A stretch of DNA of 64,000 bases from Puccinia triticina (GCF_026914185.1 NC_070567.1:496001-560000); one strand, 5' to 3'; numbered from the stretch's first letter, positions 23,001 to 36,220 are shown. Made by a program: numbers and translations. The notes: generated by a model not told the origin, from the sequence alone.

Positions 23001-23907
23001 ACTGAAAGCTTTGGAAGATTTTTCAAATAACTTGATCTTTCCTACCAAAGCTGCACCTGACCTGAACAGATATATTGAAAAGATCAATTTGGAAACACCT
23101 TTAAAGGAGGAAAAAAGAGAAACAAACTTTTTTATCCACCACCAAACAATAACAAGAGAAATCCAGGCAAAATGGGCATATATTATTCCCTTCCTGAAAA
23201 AACAAGCAGATCAAAAAATTGTGCCATTTATGGGAGGATGCAATTCAAGCTCATTTGTTCCTCAGGTAAAGAGATTCATTGAAAACTATATTGGATCTTC
23301 AGATATTGAATATTTTGATGATAAGATACTTGGGTTGGAAAGTTTCTATGAAATGGCTTGGATTTTAAACTCAAGATTCCTCGAAATGTTTGGTTGTAGA
23401 CCCAAAGATTCAATATTTGTGGAAGAGCAAAATCAGATGAAAGATGAACTGATTAATCTTCTCAGCAATTTCCAAGATTATGCAAGGAGAAAAGTGTCAG
23501 ATGGTAGCAGTCCTTTGGAAGAAGATGAATCTGAACAGGAAGAAAGAAGTATTCAAGATTTGATTTACAGCTCAATTTTAAAATTTGACACTAGAAGAAA
23601 GATCAATATTGATAAAAAATTGAATTCTATCAAAAACCATTTGATATGGTCAGACACAGCTTTCAATTTTCTTTGTTATCATTACAAGAAAAGAAACAAG
23701 ACAAAATTTTTCACAGTCTTTCACAATGAGGAAACTTTCTTTGATGCATTTGACCAAATTTCTCAGAAGTTTGCCTTTTACAAACGTTTCTGTCAAAGGT
23801 TTTTCCCCAAAATCCAAGAGTCCAGGCTGCTACCTTGGTGCAATCCATTGAATCTTAATGCAAAGCAAAATGAACTCATCAAGAGAATGTTCAAAATTAA
23901 AGGTTAA
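20056..23907 (+). CDS. large protein with signal-like N-terminus and an internal exon duplication; unrecognised
   Basis: Seven exons fit with consistent phase: 20056-20149, 20486-20590, 20678-20704, 20810-21055, 21145-21246, 21313-21528 and 21860-23907, about 945 residues. The N-terminus (MKVLWNTPLVILAHGGLYVP) could be a signal peptide. Exons 2 and 5 are duplicates (PSFWDESN ... APAPYRN ... FLG against PSFWDDYN ... TPAPYSN ... FLG). The exons that follow are too (SPWPNQLEGFLQSYDPN against PPWPNQLEVSLQKNNPE), so an exon block was duplicated inside the gene. The last exon is a long Lys/Glu/Phe-rich helical-looking region without known motifs. I recognise no family. A secreted, lineage-specific protein is an inference. 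The donor at 21528 (GTATAG) is the weakest border. Confidence 0.65.
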
Positions 23908-24402
23908 CTATTTCTTTCTTGCACATTTCAAACTTTGTTGCGCCAAACTCCAAACATATCTAGGTCAGATTTAAGTTGATCACCATTGTGATGGAGTTTG
24001 CACCTTTTGTTCTCATCCCAAAAATCATGAATGTTCTGTTACTTGAGCCTGATAAACATCAAATTCTGATAGTGTTTAAGATTAATTTATGCATGTCTGT
24101 CAAAGTCCCAAAGTCTAGTTTCCATACCCTGTATTCCTTTCTTCTTCTCTAGTCATTTCTTTTCATAGATCTCATGAAATTTGTTTCAAAAATCACAACA
24201 AAACTTTGATCTGAGAGGGGGGGGGGGGGGGGGGGGGGGGTGGCTTTGTAAACAGAGCCAGCACCACACCAACACAGCAAGTATTCCACCAGGAGAAGGA
24301 CTTCACATTGTCTACAGAAACTGCAGAAACAGATCTAGAGCAAACCTACCAAACAAGGCCCCTCCTGGGCCCAAATCTTCCACATTTTGGGAGGGAATTA
24401 TG
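23908..24402. other. 3' flank with a 24-base poly-G run
   Basis: Downstream of the 20-23.9 kb gene. An uninterrupted run of 24 G lies at 24217-24240; its exact length may be an assembly artefact. Confidence 0.6.
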
Positions 24403-25128
24403 CTAGCTTAACTAAGCCTCTCGAACAGAGGGTCCGGGGGACCCCGCCCGGAGGGCTCTCCGCAGGAGAGGCTTACACCTAATGTCTGAAGTCTGGCAGG
24501 GAAAGGAAGGATATTCAACCCCAAAACCACTAAATAATTATTTAAAAATTAGCAAAATATGTACAAAAAAAACTGAATAGACAGTTTCATTGGCAGTGCT
24601 GATGCGCACCTTCACCAGCAAAAAGCTCCAAAACTGATTGAAGGAATCCGTTTTGAAGGTCAAAGGAACCCTGAAGGATATTACATTGCTCTGAAGATCC
24701 ATTTTCGGATTTTCTGATAATATGCACAATTGAGTTTCCTATATGCAACAAAATGCAACACTACATGTGTAGGATCTGCGGGTTTGCGGATCCAGGATCC
24801 ACCAGGCATGATGGTTGCGCATCCTTAGTTTACATTTCTTCATGTTTTTTTATTTTTAAACCATTAGTACAGTGCAAATGGTTTGGATTGAGGAGATGAG
24901 ACCTGTGCCAAATGAAAGCTGAGGTCCAGAAGTATCTTTTGGCTCTGGGGCAGGTCCACAGGACCTGAGGGGGAGGCTGGCTGAGGCTTAATATTTTCCC
25001 TCCAGCCATTTGTGATTTCTTTCCCAGCCAAAATTTTGACATTACGCGCAAGTCCCTCCCTGCGGGAGGGGCCGCTTCGCGGCCAGCCACAGCGAGCCTC
25101 CCACCAGGGGGGACTTGTGTTAAGTTAG
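24403..25128 (+). mobile_element. hairpin-ended MITE, 726 bp, 9-bp TSD (copy 1)
   Basis: The left end CTAGCTTAACTAAGCCTCTC leads into a GC-rich hairpin (AAGCCTCTC ... GAGAGGCTT). The right end is another GC-rich hairpin (AAGTCCCTCC ... GGGGGACTT) closing with GTGTTAAGTTAG. The perfect 9-bp target duplication GGAATTATG lies at 24394-24402 and 25129-25137. There is no coding capacity. A 9-bp duplication is typical of Mutator-like elements, though the ends match no family I can name. An inverted relative lies at 52345-53038. Confidence 0.88.
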
Positions 25129-25137
25129 GGAATTATG

Positions 25138-25624
25138 CAACTCCAAGAGGACTGCAGACTCAACCAGAAGTAGGACTGCAGACTCAACCGGAAGTACCCC
25201 AGTTGTTAGGCAACCTTCATCCGTCAAGCCATACACCATGCATATCAACATAAACCTCACCCAGCAAAATAAAAGCTAACAAGATGTAGGAGTAGCAGAT
25301 ACCGAGGAAGAGGTTTTGTGATTTGGACTAAGTATTCATGGATATGTCGGCGTGAATAACCCAGTTGCAAGCTTTTTTTTTTGTAAATGGTGCGCACAGC
25401 CGCTTCAGAGTATGAAGATGAGGACGATAAGATTTTTCAGGGATGGATGGATGGAACCGGTGATACAACAACAAGTGACAATAAAAACTTGAGAGATGCA
25501 GCGTAGCAAGCCAAGAGAGAGATGAATGAATAAAAACAAGGAAGTTATGGACCTTAGTGATCAGATCGTTTTCCTAGAAAGGACTCCTTGTTGAGATCGC
25601 TGTGGCCTCTGAGAAATGCGACTC
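25138..25624. other. intergenic region 3' of the protease gene
   Basis: Contains a short tandem duplication (GGACTGCAGACTCAACC twice, 25149-25192). Nothing else was recognised. Confidence 0.4.
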
Positions 25625-27295
<1,671 letters not shown>

Positions 27296-27897
27296 GGTGG
27301 GCTGTGGTATGTAGATGGAGAGTCAACTGCTGGATGGATGGCGAATCGGCTGGATCGAGAGGGAAGTTTCAGATGGAAAGGGGGGGAGATGGACTGCCGC
27401 GGGCTTCAAATACAGACACACAAAGGGGGCCCGAGGGGGGCCACGAGGGGTCAAGAGCTGACGTACAGGAACAGCCGCAGTTGCACTCACCCTTCCCAGC
27501 TGCCAAGGCATATTCTGTTCCTGGCGTGGACTGGCAGCTGACTGATGATGTATGCACATTTTCCCCAGCTCTACATAAACTTAAAATGGGTGGCAAGATG
27601 GCGACATTCAACACATTTTCGCCCAATTATGCATCAGAAGATTCGCACATACATAGTCATGTAGGTATTTTGGACACAAGGGTGACACCGTAGAATCGGC
27701 CAACTATCATCCATGACACGTGTTGATTTTGACCTGGAATAGGTTCCTTGCCTTCCCAATCTATGTTTATGTGCATGTGTTTATCTAGCAATGAACTCGT
27801 GAACAACTAAAGAAGATGGCAAATATAAATAAAGTAGGAAGAAAGAAGGTGTTGAACAAGCGCCATGAACTGATACAGACAGTGCTGCAAATCACAT
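27296..27897. other. intergenic region between PEP4-like gene and UTP14
   Basis: About 600 bases serving as the upstream region of the protease and the 3' flank of UTP14. No element was recognised. Confidence 0.4.
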
Positions 27898-30800
27898 TTA
27901 GACCGGTTTATCAGCGGGCTGGATAACGACACCCGGCTTAGAGAGCACATCAGGTCTTGTAAGATGACGATGAGCCAACCTAGAGTTGAATTCAGGGCCG
28001 ATAGAGTGCGAGAGTTTGAGGTCGAGCTGGTGTTTGTTGGTGTACGGGAACGGAAGATCCTTGAATTGGTACTTGCTCAGCTTCTTCGCCCCGTTGTGTT
28101 TCGTCGAGGCCCCCTCTAGAATGATCACGTTGCTCATCCCTGCATCTTGCCGCTTACTCGGCTCGATTCCCGCTACTTTCTTCACAAACTTTTTCGCATG
28201 CTTCGCTTTCTTGCCTCCCTTGCCCACCCAATCTCCCTATCGATCATAGAAAAACATCCCAGTCAGTCCCACATTTGTTTTAACTGAAAAAAAAAAAAAA
28301 CAAGTTTTGAATGATGGATGTGAGCTTACCCAACCAGGAAGAGTGACATCAACTTCTTTCGGGGCTTCTTTCTCGACTTGTTTCCGCTTCTCCTCAGCGA
28401 ATTGAGCGACGACGCCGTCATCAGCGAAAGCCTGTTTGACGAGCTCGCGTTGCTGGAACGCAGACCGTCCCTGAGAGTCGGCTTGGCCCTTCCGGATCAC
28501 CGCGTCCTCTTCGCCAGCGTCCTGTCCATCCAGATCCTGCATGTTTTTGAGCGCATCTGCGCCCACCTCGCCGGTCTTTGCGCCCAGAAAAGCGGTGAAG
28601 TCCAGGTCAACTTTGGCATCCTCGGTTGCAAGCTGCCGCTCACTCGTCTGCTTGCGCTTCCGTTTCTCGGCTTTCAGCTTCGCTTTCTCCGCAACCACGT
28701 CTACCGAGTCTGCGTTTTTGCTCGAGTTCGGGTTCAGGTCTTTGATCCGAGAGATCGTCCCCCCCTGTGTGGTCGAGTCGAGCGCCACCAACCACGGATT
28801 TGACTCTTCTTCGGCTGCCGTCTTGTTTCGAAGGGGCTTGGTAGACAGGCTGGCCATGCCCTCCCTGGATGACTTGTCTTCAACGGCCATCACTCGGAGA
28901 TGAGAGCCTGAGGTTTTGGTTGTTCGATAAGGGGCCGGATGGGTTGATGTGTCTTGATCGGAGGCAGTCGCATCATTGTCTGCTGTGGTTGGGCCTACTG
29001 CTTGACGGCACTGAAGAAAGAATTTGCGGTTAGAAATAGATAACCAAAGCCAAGAAAATGGACGTGAGATTACTGACGACGTCCGGATTGAAAACCAATC
29101 TACCCGGGTTTCCTTGGACCTTCATCCCACCATTGAGATCTTCCTCCTCTCCTGAACCGTCTGGATGATCTGCGAGCAGTTGCTGGCGCAGTTCGATCCT
29201 AGCTTCCTCGGCCTTCCTCTCCTTGACGGCCATGGCATTTTGCATGAACTTCATGGCGAACAGACCTTTGAGAGCCGGCCCATCTTGAGAGTTCTGCTGT
29301 GAATCAATTTTACCGAGCTGTTCGAGTGCATGGGCCTTGACCGTGTCGACATCACCCTCCGAGTCGAAATCTGAATCTGATGCAGATCCACCCGAATCAT
29401 CTGAGCCTTCACGACCCGCGATTTTCTTCTTGAGAAGCTCTTCACGTCGGATCCGGTCTTGAATCGCCGTGTTAGCATCACTGCCTAAGCCTTTCAAGCC
29501 GGCCACCTTCTTGGCCCATTTGCCTTGGTTAGAATGTTTCAACGACGCTCTTTCGCGCGCTCGTTGGAGTTCCATCTCTTCGGTCCTCGTCTGCAGCCGA
29601 TCCCCGCCATCGATGTCATCGAGCTCTTGGATGAACTCCATATCCTGCTCTTGCCCGCCATTGCCGGAAATCGATTTGCGTTCCTTCTCCTTCTTCCGAA
29701 TTCGACGAAAAGCTTTACTCTTGATCTTGGCGACTCGTTTCGCTTTGCGCTCTGCCCTGAACATCAGCTCTCTGGCCATCTTGGACTCGAGAACTTTTTC
29801 TCTGATCTGTTCGGGTAGGAGTCCTTGGGAAATCAATTGGTCACTCTCTTCCTGGACGAGCTTCTTGCTGGAAATCTGAGAGGTTGCTATCAGCCCGACC
29901 ACTTGACTCTCCAAATTATTGAGAGGGTTGAAGTGCATGTTCCAGCGGGTTGCATCGGGCTCTTTGTCGGCCGCAGACAGTTGATTGGAGGGCACCACAA
30001 ATCGGTTTTTACCGTCCGAGTTTCGTCCTGAGATACCTTTAGCCAATTTAGTGGTCTGATCCCACTTTGCCATTTCCTTTTTGGTTTGCTCGTAGGCAGC
30101 TTGACGTTCGATCTGCTGTTGTCGGCGAGTTTCGAGGGGAGCTGGAATAGGGCCGGCCTTGGATGATTTGCTAGACGTGATCAACGGCTTGAGAGACTGC
30201 TTCAGTTCCGAAATTCCCGGTGTTGAGGATAAGTTTGAGAGTAGATCTTCCAAGTTGACTCGACCCGAGGCTTGCTCATCTAAGATGCCTCCGGTGGACA
30301 TGCTAGGTAGGATTTCACCCTCGGTGCGGGATTCGATCTGAACGGGTGATAGCTTGCGTCTCTTAGCTGGAGCATCGGTTGGATGATCGGCTGAGGCATC
30401 CTGACTGTTTTCCTTGCGCTTCTGAGCGGTCAGAGAGTCCAAGTTATCGACGATTTTAGCGATATTGTTCAATCTGGAATCGTCATCATCCTCGAGTTCG
30501 TCAAGATCGATATCTTGGTCTTCTGAACCATCAGTCTCACTCGATCGGTCCGAACCATCAGATTCATCGGTTCCGTCCTCCTCATCGGAGAATGCGTGAT
30601 CACTTTCTGCGCCGATATCAAGCATCGTGGAAGCATCGATAAATTCGTCCTGATCCAAATCAGTTTCTTCCTCTTCTTCAGATCCGTCGGCCGCACTTGT
30701 TGCATCACTTTCCGCAAACCTGACCTTGGTATTTTGGCGCTGAGGATGGAAATGTCAGATTAGTTTCGGATGTGGCAGAGGAAGAAGAAAACTGTTGTTT

Positions 30801-31302
30801 GCAGTTCGGAGAGACAGACTTTCTGAGGTTTGTGCTTCTGTTTGGCTTTCTTCTTTGGCTGATCGAGTTGCCCATCAGCTTCATCCGAGTCGATGCTTTC
30901 ATCGTCGTCGCTGTTGACAAAGCCAAAGCCCTCGTCGTTCTCTTGTTGGCATCGTTCGACTAGGGAGTCGATCCGAGCCAAGTCATCGATCTCCTCATCC
31001 CGGTCACCATTTTTGGATGGTCCAGCTCCGGTGAGACGGTGGTCGTCGATTTGGTTTGCAGTCAGTCTTTTTCCTCTCGATTGGCTGTTGGCCTGGTAGT
31101 CATATAGCTGGTGCTCATCTATCCGATCTTGCGTCTTTGAGTTTCCGGTTGACTGTTTGGGTTTTCTGGATGCTGATGCGGAGCCCTGCTGGTTTGCATT
31201 CTTGGTTGTTGGTTCGTTGAGATGGCTGTTTGTCCTGGTGCTGTTCCCCTTCCCCTGTCTTCCCTGTCTTCCCTGTCTTCCCTGTCGAGCTGATCTGAAC
31301 AT
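27898..31302 (-). CDS. UTP14: U3 snoRNP-associated protein UTP14
   Basis: Four exons: 31302-30820, 30739-29078, 29010-28330 and 28236-27898, about 1054 residues, all in phase 0. Family marks in order: acidic N-terminal segments, EFIDASTMLDIG near the exon 2 start, a long basic core with RVAKIKSKAFRRIRKKEKER, KWAKKVAGLKG, NPWL after the third exon start, the GWGDWVGKGGKK block across the last intron, and the C-terminal YQFKDLPFPYTNKHQLDLKLS ... IGPEFNSR. UTP14 works in the nucleolar small-subunit processome for 18S rRNA maturation and is the known activator of the helicase Dhr1. The start is the first ATG of exon 1 (MFRSARQ), which is followed by a short RQG tandem repeat. The donors GTCTGT (exon 1) and GTCAGT (exon 2) are less canonical. 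Confidence 0.93.
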
Positions 31303-31734
31303 TTTCTGCGCCTGGAACGCTTGTTGACTGCTGGCTGGAAGGGATGAAGTGTGTGTGCTGCGTACATGTGCAGCCGATATTGAATATGCAACCTGCCGCA
31401 GTCCTGCCTGAGTCACAATGCAGATGATGCCTTCCTATTCCCATCCAACGTGCCAACCACGTATCATAACTCCTGTTCCTGAGTTTATCAGTAGAGAAGA
31501 AGAAGGAAAAAATGGAATAACCTGCCTAATAACTCACAACTGGGCTTGTGCGACGAGCATATGTAACAAAAAAGGGGGGGTTATAATACGATGTAGGATG
31601 AATATCGTGCTTGAACTTTGGGATACATAGCTTGTTTCAATTCTCCCAAGACTGGCATCCCTGGTTTCGGTTGGGCTATTCTTGTGTACATTACAAAGTG
31701 GACTGTTCACGGGCTTGAAAGATTGTAGGAATAA

Positions 31735-31832
31735 CCCAAGCTTAACAAAGCCTCCCAGTGAGGCAGCCCCGCAGGGTCTCTGTCGCGCCTCGCACGAACC
31801 CGGCAGGCGAGGGACTTGTGCTAAGTTCGAAG
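31735..31832. repeat. compact hairpin-end element
   Basis: CAAGCTTAACAAAGCCTCCC ... CGAGGGACTTGTGCTAAGTTCG has the ends and GC-rich interior of the 9-bp-TSD family, but the flanks do not match as a target duplication. Confidence 0.5.
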
Positions 31833-32291
31833 ATAAACAGCTCCGTCTGAAGAACACCGCCCTCCCTAACTTAACACAAGCCCCTCTTTGGAGGGCCTGG
31901 TACAGCCTGGCTGGCGCGAAGCGCCCCTCGCGAAGCGAGCCTCCGAAGGAGGGACTTGCGCCGTATACCCCCCTACCCGCCCTACTCTTTTTGGCATTTG
32001 GCAGGGCATTATTTCACAATTGCTATAAAAGCTGATCCACTCAACCTTTTTTTTTCTTGTTTAGTGTTCCAAGACCATCTGTTTCTGCTCTACTACCCTG
32101 CCAAGTCTCAGCCTCGCACTGGATGTAAGAGTGGTTTTATTTTATTTTTTAAACCTGAAAACTGCTTTGAAGCGCTGCTGTTGGCTGATTATGGTTTTAC
32201 ATATCTTCTCCAACCTTCCAATCCACACCTCAAATACAGGGCACGTGACCTCCAAGCTCTTCTCAGCCAGTCGGCGGCAGTAAAGCAAGGC

Positions 32292-32815
32292 CTAAACACA
32301 ACCAGACTTGCCCATCACACCCGGTCTTGTACATAGCACCCCATTCTTTATCTTTTTGATGATGTTGAAATTCATCGTCATCTTGTTTAAGTTGACTGCC
32401 GTAATGTTCACCAGCTGCTTCTCCCTCACCTGTCGCCCCAAGAAAGTAAATTTGTAACATGTTCAGCTAGCATAAACGTGCAAAGAAATAATATGTCTAA
32501 TATAATTACCTGATCATCCCCGAGAGAATCCAGTGGATTCAACACAAGGACAATGACTTGGCTTGAAAACAGCTTAAAATACATCTCCGAGATCCTGGTC
32601 TTCCCAAAGCCAGTGCCAGCTTGAACAAAACAGTTTTCCCCACGAGCAAGGGCAGACACAGTTTGTACCTGTAGAGACTTGGGTTCATCATGATAAAAGT
32701 CCTTTGAAACCAATCTGATGTAGCTAGAGAGTAGTTCATCGCTAAGGCCTGTAATCTTTTTTGGCAGTGAGACAGCTTGTTTTTTGACGGAAGTGATATC
32801 GGCGTTGTTTTCCAT
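32292..32815 (-). pseudogene. RecQ-family DNA helicase fragment
   Basis: Two exons, 32815-32510 and 32429-32292, with a donor GTAATT and acceptor GACAG. The first ATG gives MENNADITSVKKQAVSLP. The ATP-binding loop VQAGTGFGKTRISEMYF is intact, followed by VLVLNPLDSLGDDQVREK and NGVLCTRP. The frame ends soon after. The DEAH motif, the second RecA-like domain and any RQC domain are missing, so only the N-terminal third of a helicase is present. It could not unwind DNA alone. It is probably a transposon-dispersed fragment. Confidence 0.75.
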
Positions 32816-32842
32816 TGCGAGTTGGCTGAGAACTCTGTTCAA

Positions 32843-33219
32843 TAAGTCGGAGGAAGGTTGTGTTCCTCCTCTGGGTTACTGGACGACCTATTGGCCCCAT
32901 AGATGAGGCTTGGAATATTTTTTACTCAGAGCAATCGTGCATCATTACCTATATACATAGTGGAAAGCCACCGGTCACAGTACAGGAAGTGGTATCATGA
33001 GACTCGAGCGCTTCAAAATTTACCATTGTGAAGATAAAAAATGGGGAGAAAATCCAGCATCCCTGATAAGTATAGTACAAGACGCAGGAGAAGCACGCGG
33101 TCACATGGCTCCGCAGAAGTTTTATCCTATTCCTTAAGAGTGAGGAGGTACAAGCGATAATACAAAAAAAAGCAAAAAAACAAAAAAGAGTAGGCTAAGT
33201 ACTAGGATGTAGTGTATAA
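32843..33219. other. no recognisable gene
   Basis: Upstream of the helicase fragment, with an A-rich tract near 33162-33190. Nothing recognised. Confidence 0.35.
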
Positions 33220-33374
33220 GTCCCTCCTTTGGAGGGTCCCTGCGGGACGGCGTCCCCCCTCCACAAACGGAGGGACTTAGTTAAGTTAGCCCTCTCCATC
33301 TACCCAGGCTATCTTGGCGTCTTCCTTGGAGCTGCGCAAGACATCCAAGTTTGGGCTGCCACATCAGTCGCACC

Positions 33375-33912
33375 CTAGCTTAACAAAGCCTCTCGGGCGG
33401 AGGGTCCGGGGGACCCCGCCCGGAGGGCTCTCCGCAGGAGAGGCTTATGAGTTATGTCTTGATTTAAGCAGGAGCAGAAAGGATCTGCTACACTAAAAAT
33501 CCCAACCAATATAGAAAAACTGAATACACAGAGCTGTAGGTTCTGTTCTTGCAAGGAATTTGAACCACTTATCTATCTTGTAGCCAGAAAAACAACTCCT
33601 GGAGTCCCAAACAAGTGGAGCCTCATTTGGAAGACTTGTGCATTTTTGATCTTTTGAAAAGGTCAACAGATTGGGATAGAAAAAATCTGAGTAGACCAAA
33701 ATGTAGAGAAAGAAAAGTAGCATAGGGTACAGATAGGGCATATTGGTGGAGAGGCTGGGGGAGGAGCTATAAAAATTTTAAAAACCTCTCAGCCAAATGA
33801 ACTTTCTGCTCCCGCGTAAAATTTGGGATAATGCACAAGTCCCTCCCTGCGGGAGGGTGGGCTTCGCCGCCAGCCACAGCGCTCCCACCAGGGGGGACTT
33901 GTGTTAAGTTAG
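33375..33912 (+). mobile_element. hairpin-ended MITE, 538 bp, 9-bp TSD (copy 2)
   Basis: The left end CTAGCTTAACAAAGCCTCTC begins a GC-rich hairpin; the right end is AAGTCCCTCC ... GGGGGACTTGTGTTAAGTTAG. The perfect target duplication AGTCGCACC lies at 33366-33374 and 33913-33921. The ends are nearly those of copy 1 but the interior (33450-33830) is different, so ends and filling evolve separately. Confidence 0.88.
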
Positions 33913-34032
33913 AGTCGCACCCGACCAACCTCTCAGCCCCCCGGCCTCGCCCCAACAACGCCTTACCGAACTGAGCGTCTTGTTCGAAGTTGAGTCCTCC
34001 CATCACCACCATCATCGTCCAGAAACTGACCG

Positions 34033-35359
34033 ATGTCTTCGTAGACGAGTCTGGGAGATCTGGTGCTCGACTTGGACGTCGACCGCTGCCCGAAGACGAG
34101 CGAGAGCTTCCTCAAGCTCTGCAAGACCTACTACTACAACTTCTGCTCGTTCTTCAACGGTGAGTAAGCTTCAGCCTAGACTGAGAAGACAAAGAGCAAA
34201 GATTTGTTTGAACTTCGGGGGGTTTTTTTTTTCTTAGTGCAGAAAGACTTCATTGCCCAGACGGAGGACCCGACTGATCTGGGCACAGGGGGGGAGTCGA
34301 TCTGGGCGCGACTTCCGCCGAGCGGCTCGCGGGCGGGTGATGAGCATGGAAAGCAACACTTCAAGGTGGAGTTGGGGGCGCAGAAGGAGCACCACAAGAC
34401 GCACAACCATAGCCGACGGGGGACGCTGGGGATGGCGGTATCCGAGGGGAAGAGCGGGAGCTAGTTCTATCTGACGGGCTGAGCGAGCTGGACGGGAAGC
34501 ACGTGGTGTTTGGGAGACTGGTGGAGGGGTTCGAGGGGCTGGAGCAGATCAACGAGGCCTTAGTGGACGAGCAGGGCCGGCCGTTGCGGGAGATCCGACT
34601 GCGGCACGTGGTGGTGCTCGACGACCCGTTCCCGGACCCCGTCGGACTGGAGATCCCGGCCGACTCGCCGCCTCCTCCAGAGGCCGCCAAACGCAGACGA
34701 CGAGGAGCTGGACGAGGATCTGGAGCCGAGTGAGGTGAAGGAGCGTCGACGGGAGCGCGAGGCCCGCGCGCAGGCTCTGACGCTGGAGATGGTCGGCGAC
34801 CTCCCGTTCGCCGAGCTCGCCCCGCCCGAAAACATCCTCTTCGTCTGCAAGCTCAACCCCATCACCCGCTCCGAAGACCTCGAGCTCATCTTCTCCCGCT
34901 TCGGCCCCATCCCCTCCTGCGAAGTCATCAAAGACCCCAAGACACAGGATTCTCTGCAGTACGCATTCATCGAGTTCGACCAGCGAGAGGACGCGGAACG
35001 GGCCTACTTCAAGATGGACGGCGTGCTCATCGACGACCGCCGGATCCACGTCGACTTCTCCCAATCAGTCTCCAAGCTGTACGCCCATCTCTCTCTCTAT
35101 TATCATAATCCACTGGAGCCTGAAGAGCTTGGCGAGTAGACATTCCGACTGGATCTTCAAGCGCACCGGCACCCGCGTCAAGCCTGGCCAGCGCTGTGCA
35201 CAGCGCCCCCGCAAGCTGCCCGGGCCGGGGCCGTCAAGACGGGACGACCGGAGACATGACGATCGGAGACATGACGAGCGGAGACAGGACGAGAGGAGAC
35301 ATGATGACCGGAGACATGATGATCGGAGACAGGTCGACCGGAGACATGATGTCGGTTGA
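34033..35359 (+). pseudogene. broken cyclophilin-RRM peptidyl-prolyl isomerase (PPIL4/Cyp6-like)
   Basis: Segments 34033-34159, 34238-35078 and 35140-35359 follow the family from end to end: [73 protein letters not shown], an RRM ([17 protein letters not shown]), HSDWIFKRTGTRVKPG, and a tail of RRHDD-type repeats. Lesions: TAG at codon 4 with loss of about four residues, TAG at 34462, a shift near 34470, and a second shift near 34695. The rest is well conserved, so it is either a young pseudogene or a stretch with sequence errors. Intact members are nuclear proline isomerases linked to RNA processing. Confidence 0.8.
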
Positions 35360-36220
35360 CTACATCGCACACCCTAATCTATCAAATTAATATAGTGTTC
35401 GAGTCTGGGTTTCTCGAAAGTGGCGAAACCCACAGTCTGGCAGACTCCGTCGAAGCCGGCGAAATCTCCCTCTCTCCTGCGTTGATGCAGCTCGAAGAGG
35501 TGTCCACTCCCGGCTCTTTATTCTCTACTCAGTCAATCTCTCATGATCGTCTCTGAAACGCGTCCAAACACTCATTGATGTTTTCGATTCACCACGACCA
35601 TATCCGCCTCCCTTTCATTCCCTCCCCGCTCCCCCCATCCTACCCCTATCAATGACTAATCACCAGCTCACCCTCGCCGATGTTGGTAGCTTGTCGGACG
35701 GTCAACAAATCCTTGGACCATCGACGACCGATCGACCTTCCAAAAAACGGCGGATATCCCAACTGGCTGATAAACAGAACCAAGTCGACGATGACATCGA
35801 GGTGGATGATGTGGCTCCCAAAAAGGGAATCTACCAAGTAACTATTATGTCTACTCCCTACACCACATACCGGGCGCTTCTCTTATACATTTAATCCAAG
35901 TCAGTGTATTCTCTGCGTTGTATGACGAATAAACGTTTCCTGACATTTTCTATCTTCTTGTTCTAGCTTAATCGCATGTGCACCGTTGAGATCTAATTGG
36001 GTTGTATTCAAACAAAGAATGGAAGCCAAAGGCCGCTTGCCCGGAAGAAGGTCGGCGTTTGTCAGGGAGCATGCGGTCGGTCAAGTTTTCGTTAGCTACG
36101 GAAATGGATGAGCTCCAGCCTACGTCACCTAAGTCGATGTTTGACTTGGCTGACAGTGAGTTTTGACTGGCCTCGCTCAAACTGACAAGTGCAAGGCTGA
36201 CCTATACAATTAACTGCTAA
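35360..36220. other. region with possible small exons, unresolved
   Basis: A plus-strand frame from ATG 35652 (MTNHQLTLADVGSLSDGQQI ... KKRRISQLADKQNQVDDDIE) has a basic patch and plausible composition and could be an exon of a small nuclear protein, but no downstream exon could be joined with confidence. I do not call a gene. Confidence 0.3.

Larger units (their letters stand above)
31866..33289. mobile_element. possible larger hairpin-ended element carrying a RecQ-like helicase fragment
   Basis: The left end CTAACTTAACACAAGCCCC with its GC-rich hairpin (to about 31965) and the right end AAGTCCCTCC ... GAGGGACTTAGTTAAGTTAG (33220-33289) are in the correct inverted orientation. Between them lies the helicase fragment. 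The flanks (CCGCCCTCC and CCCTCTCCA) do not form a clean 9-bp duplication, so the two ends may belong to separate insertions. Confidence 0.4.

Noticed and set aside
28378..30341. Plus-strand frames opposite UTP14
   Set aside because: Antisense shadows of UTP14 exons with no start context or motifs.
31303..31416. An N-terminal extension of UTP14 upstream of MFRSARQ
   Set aside because: The frame is open but its first codon is GTG, not ATG; ATG at 31302 is the first usable start.
31866..33289. Calling this a proven single element with a 9-bp duplication
   Set aside because: The flanks CCGCCCTCC and CCCTCTCCA cannot be aligned as a 9-bp duplication, so it is listed only as possible.
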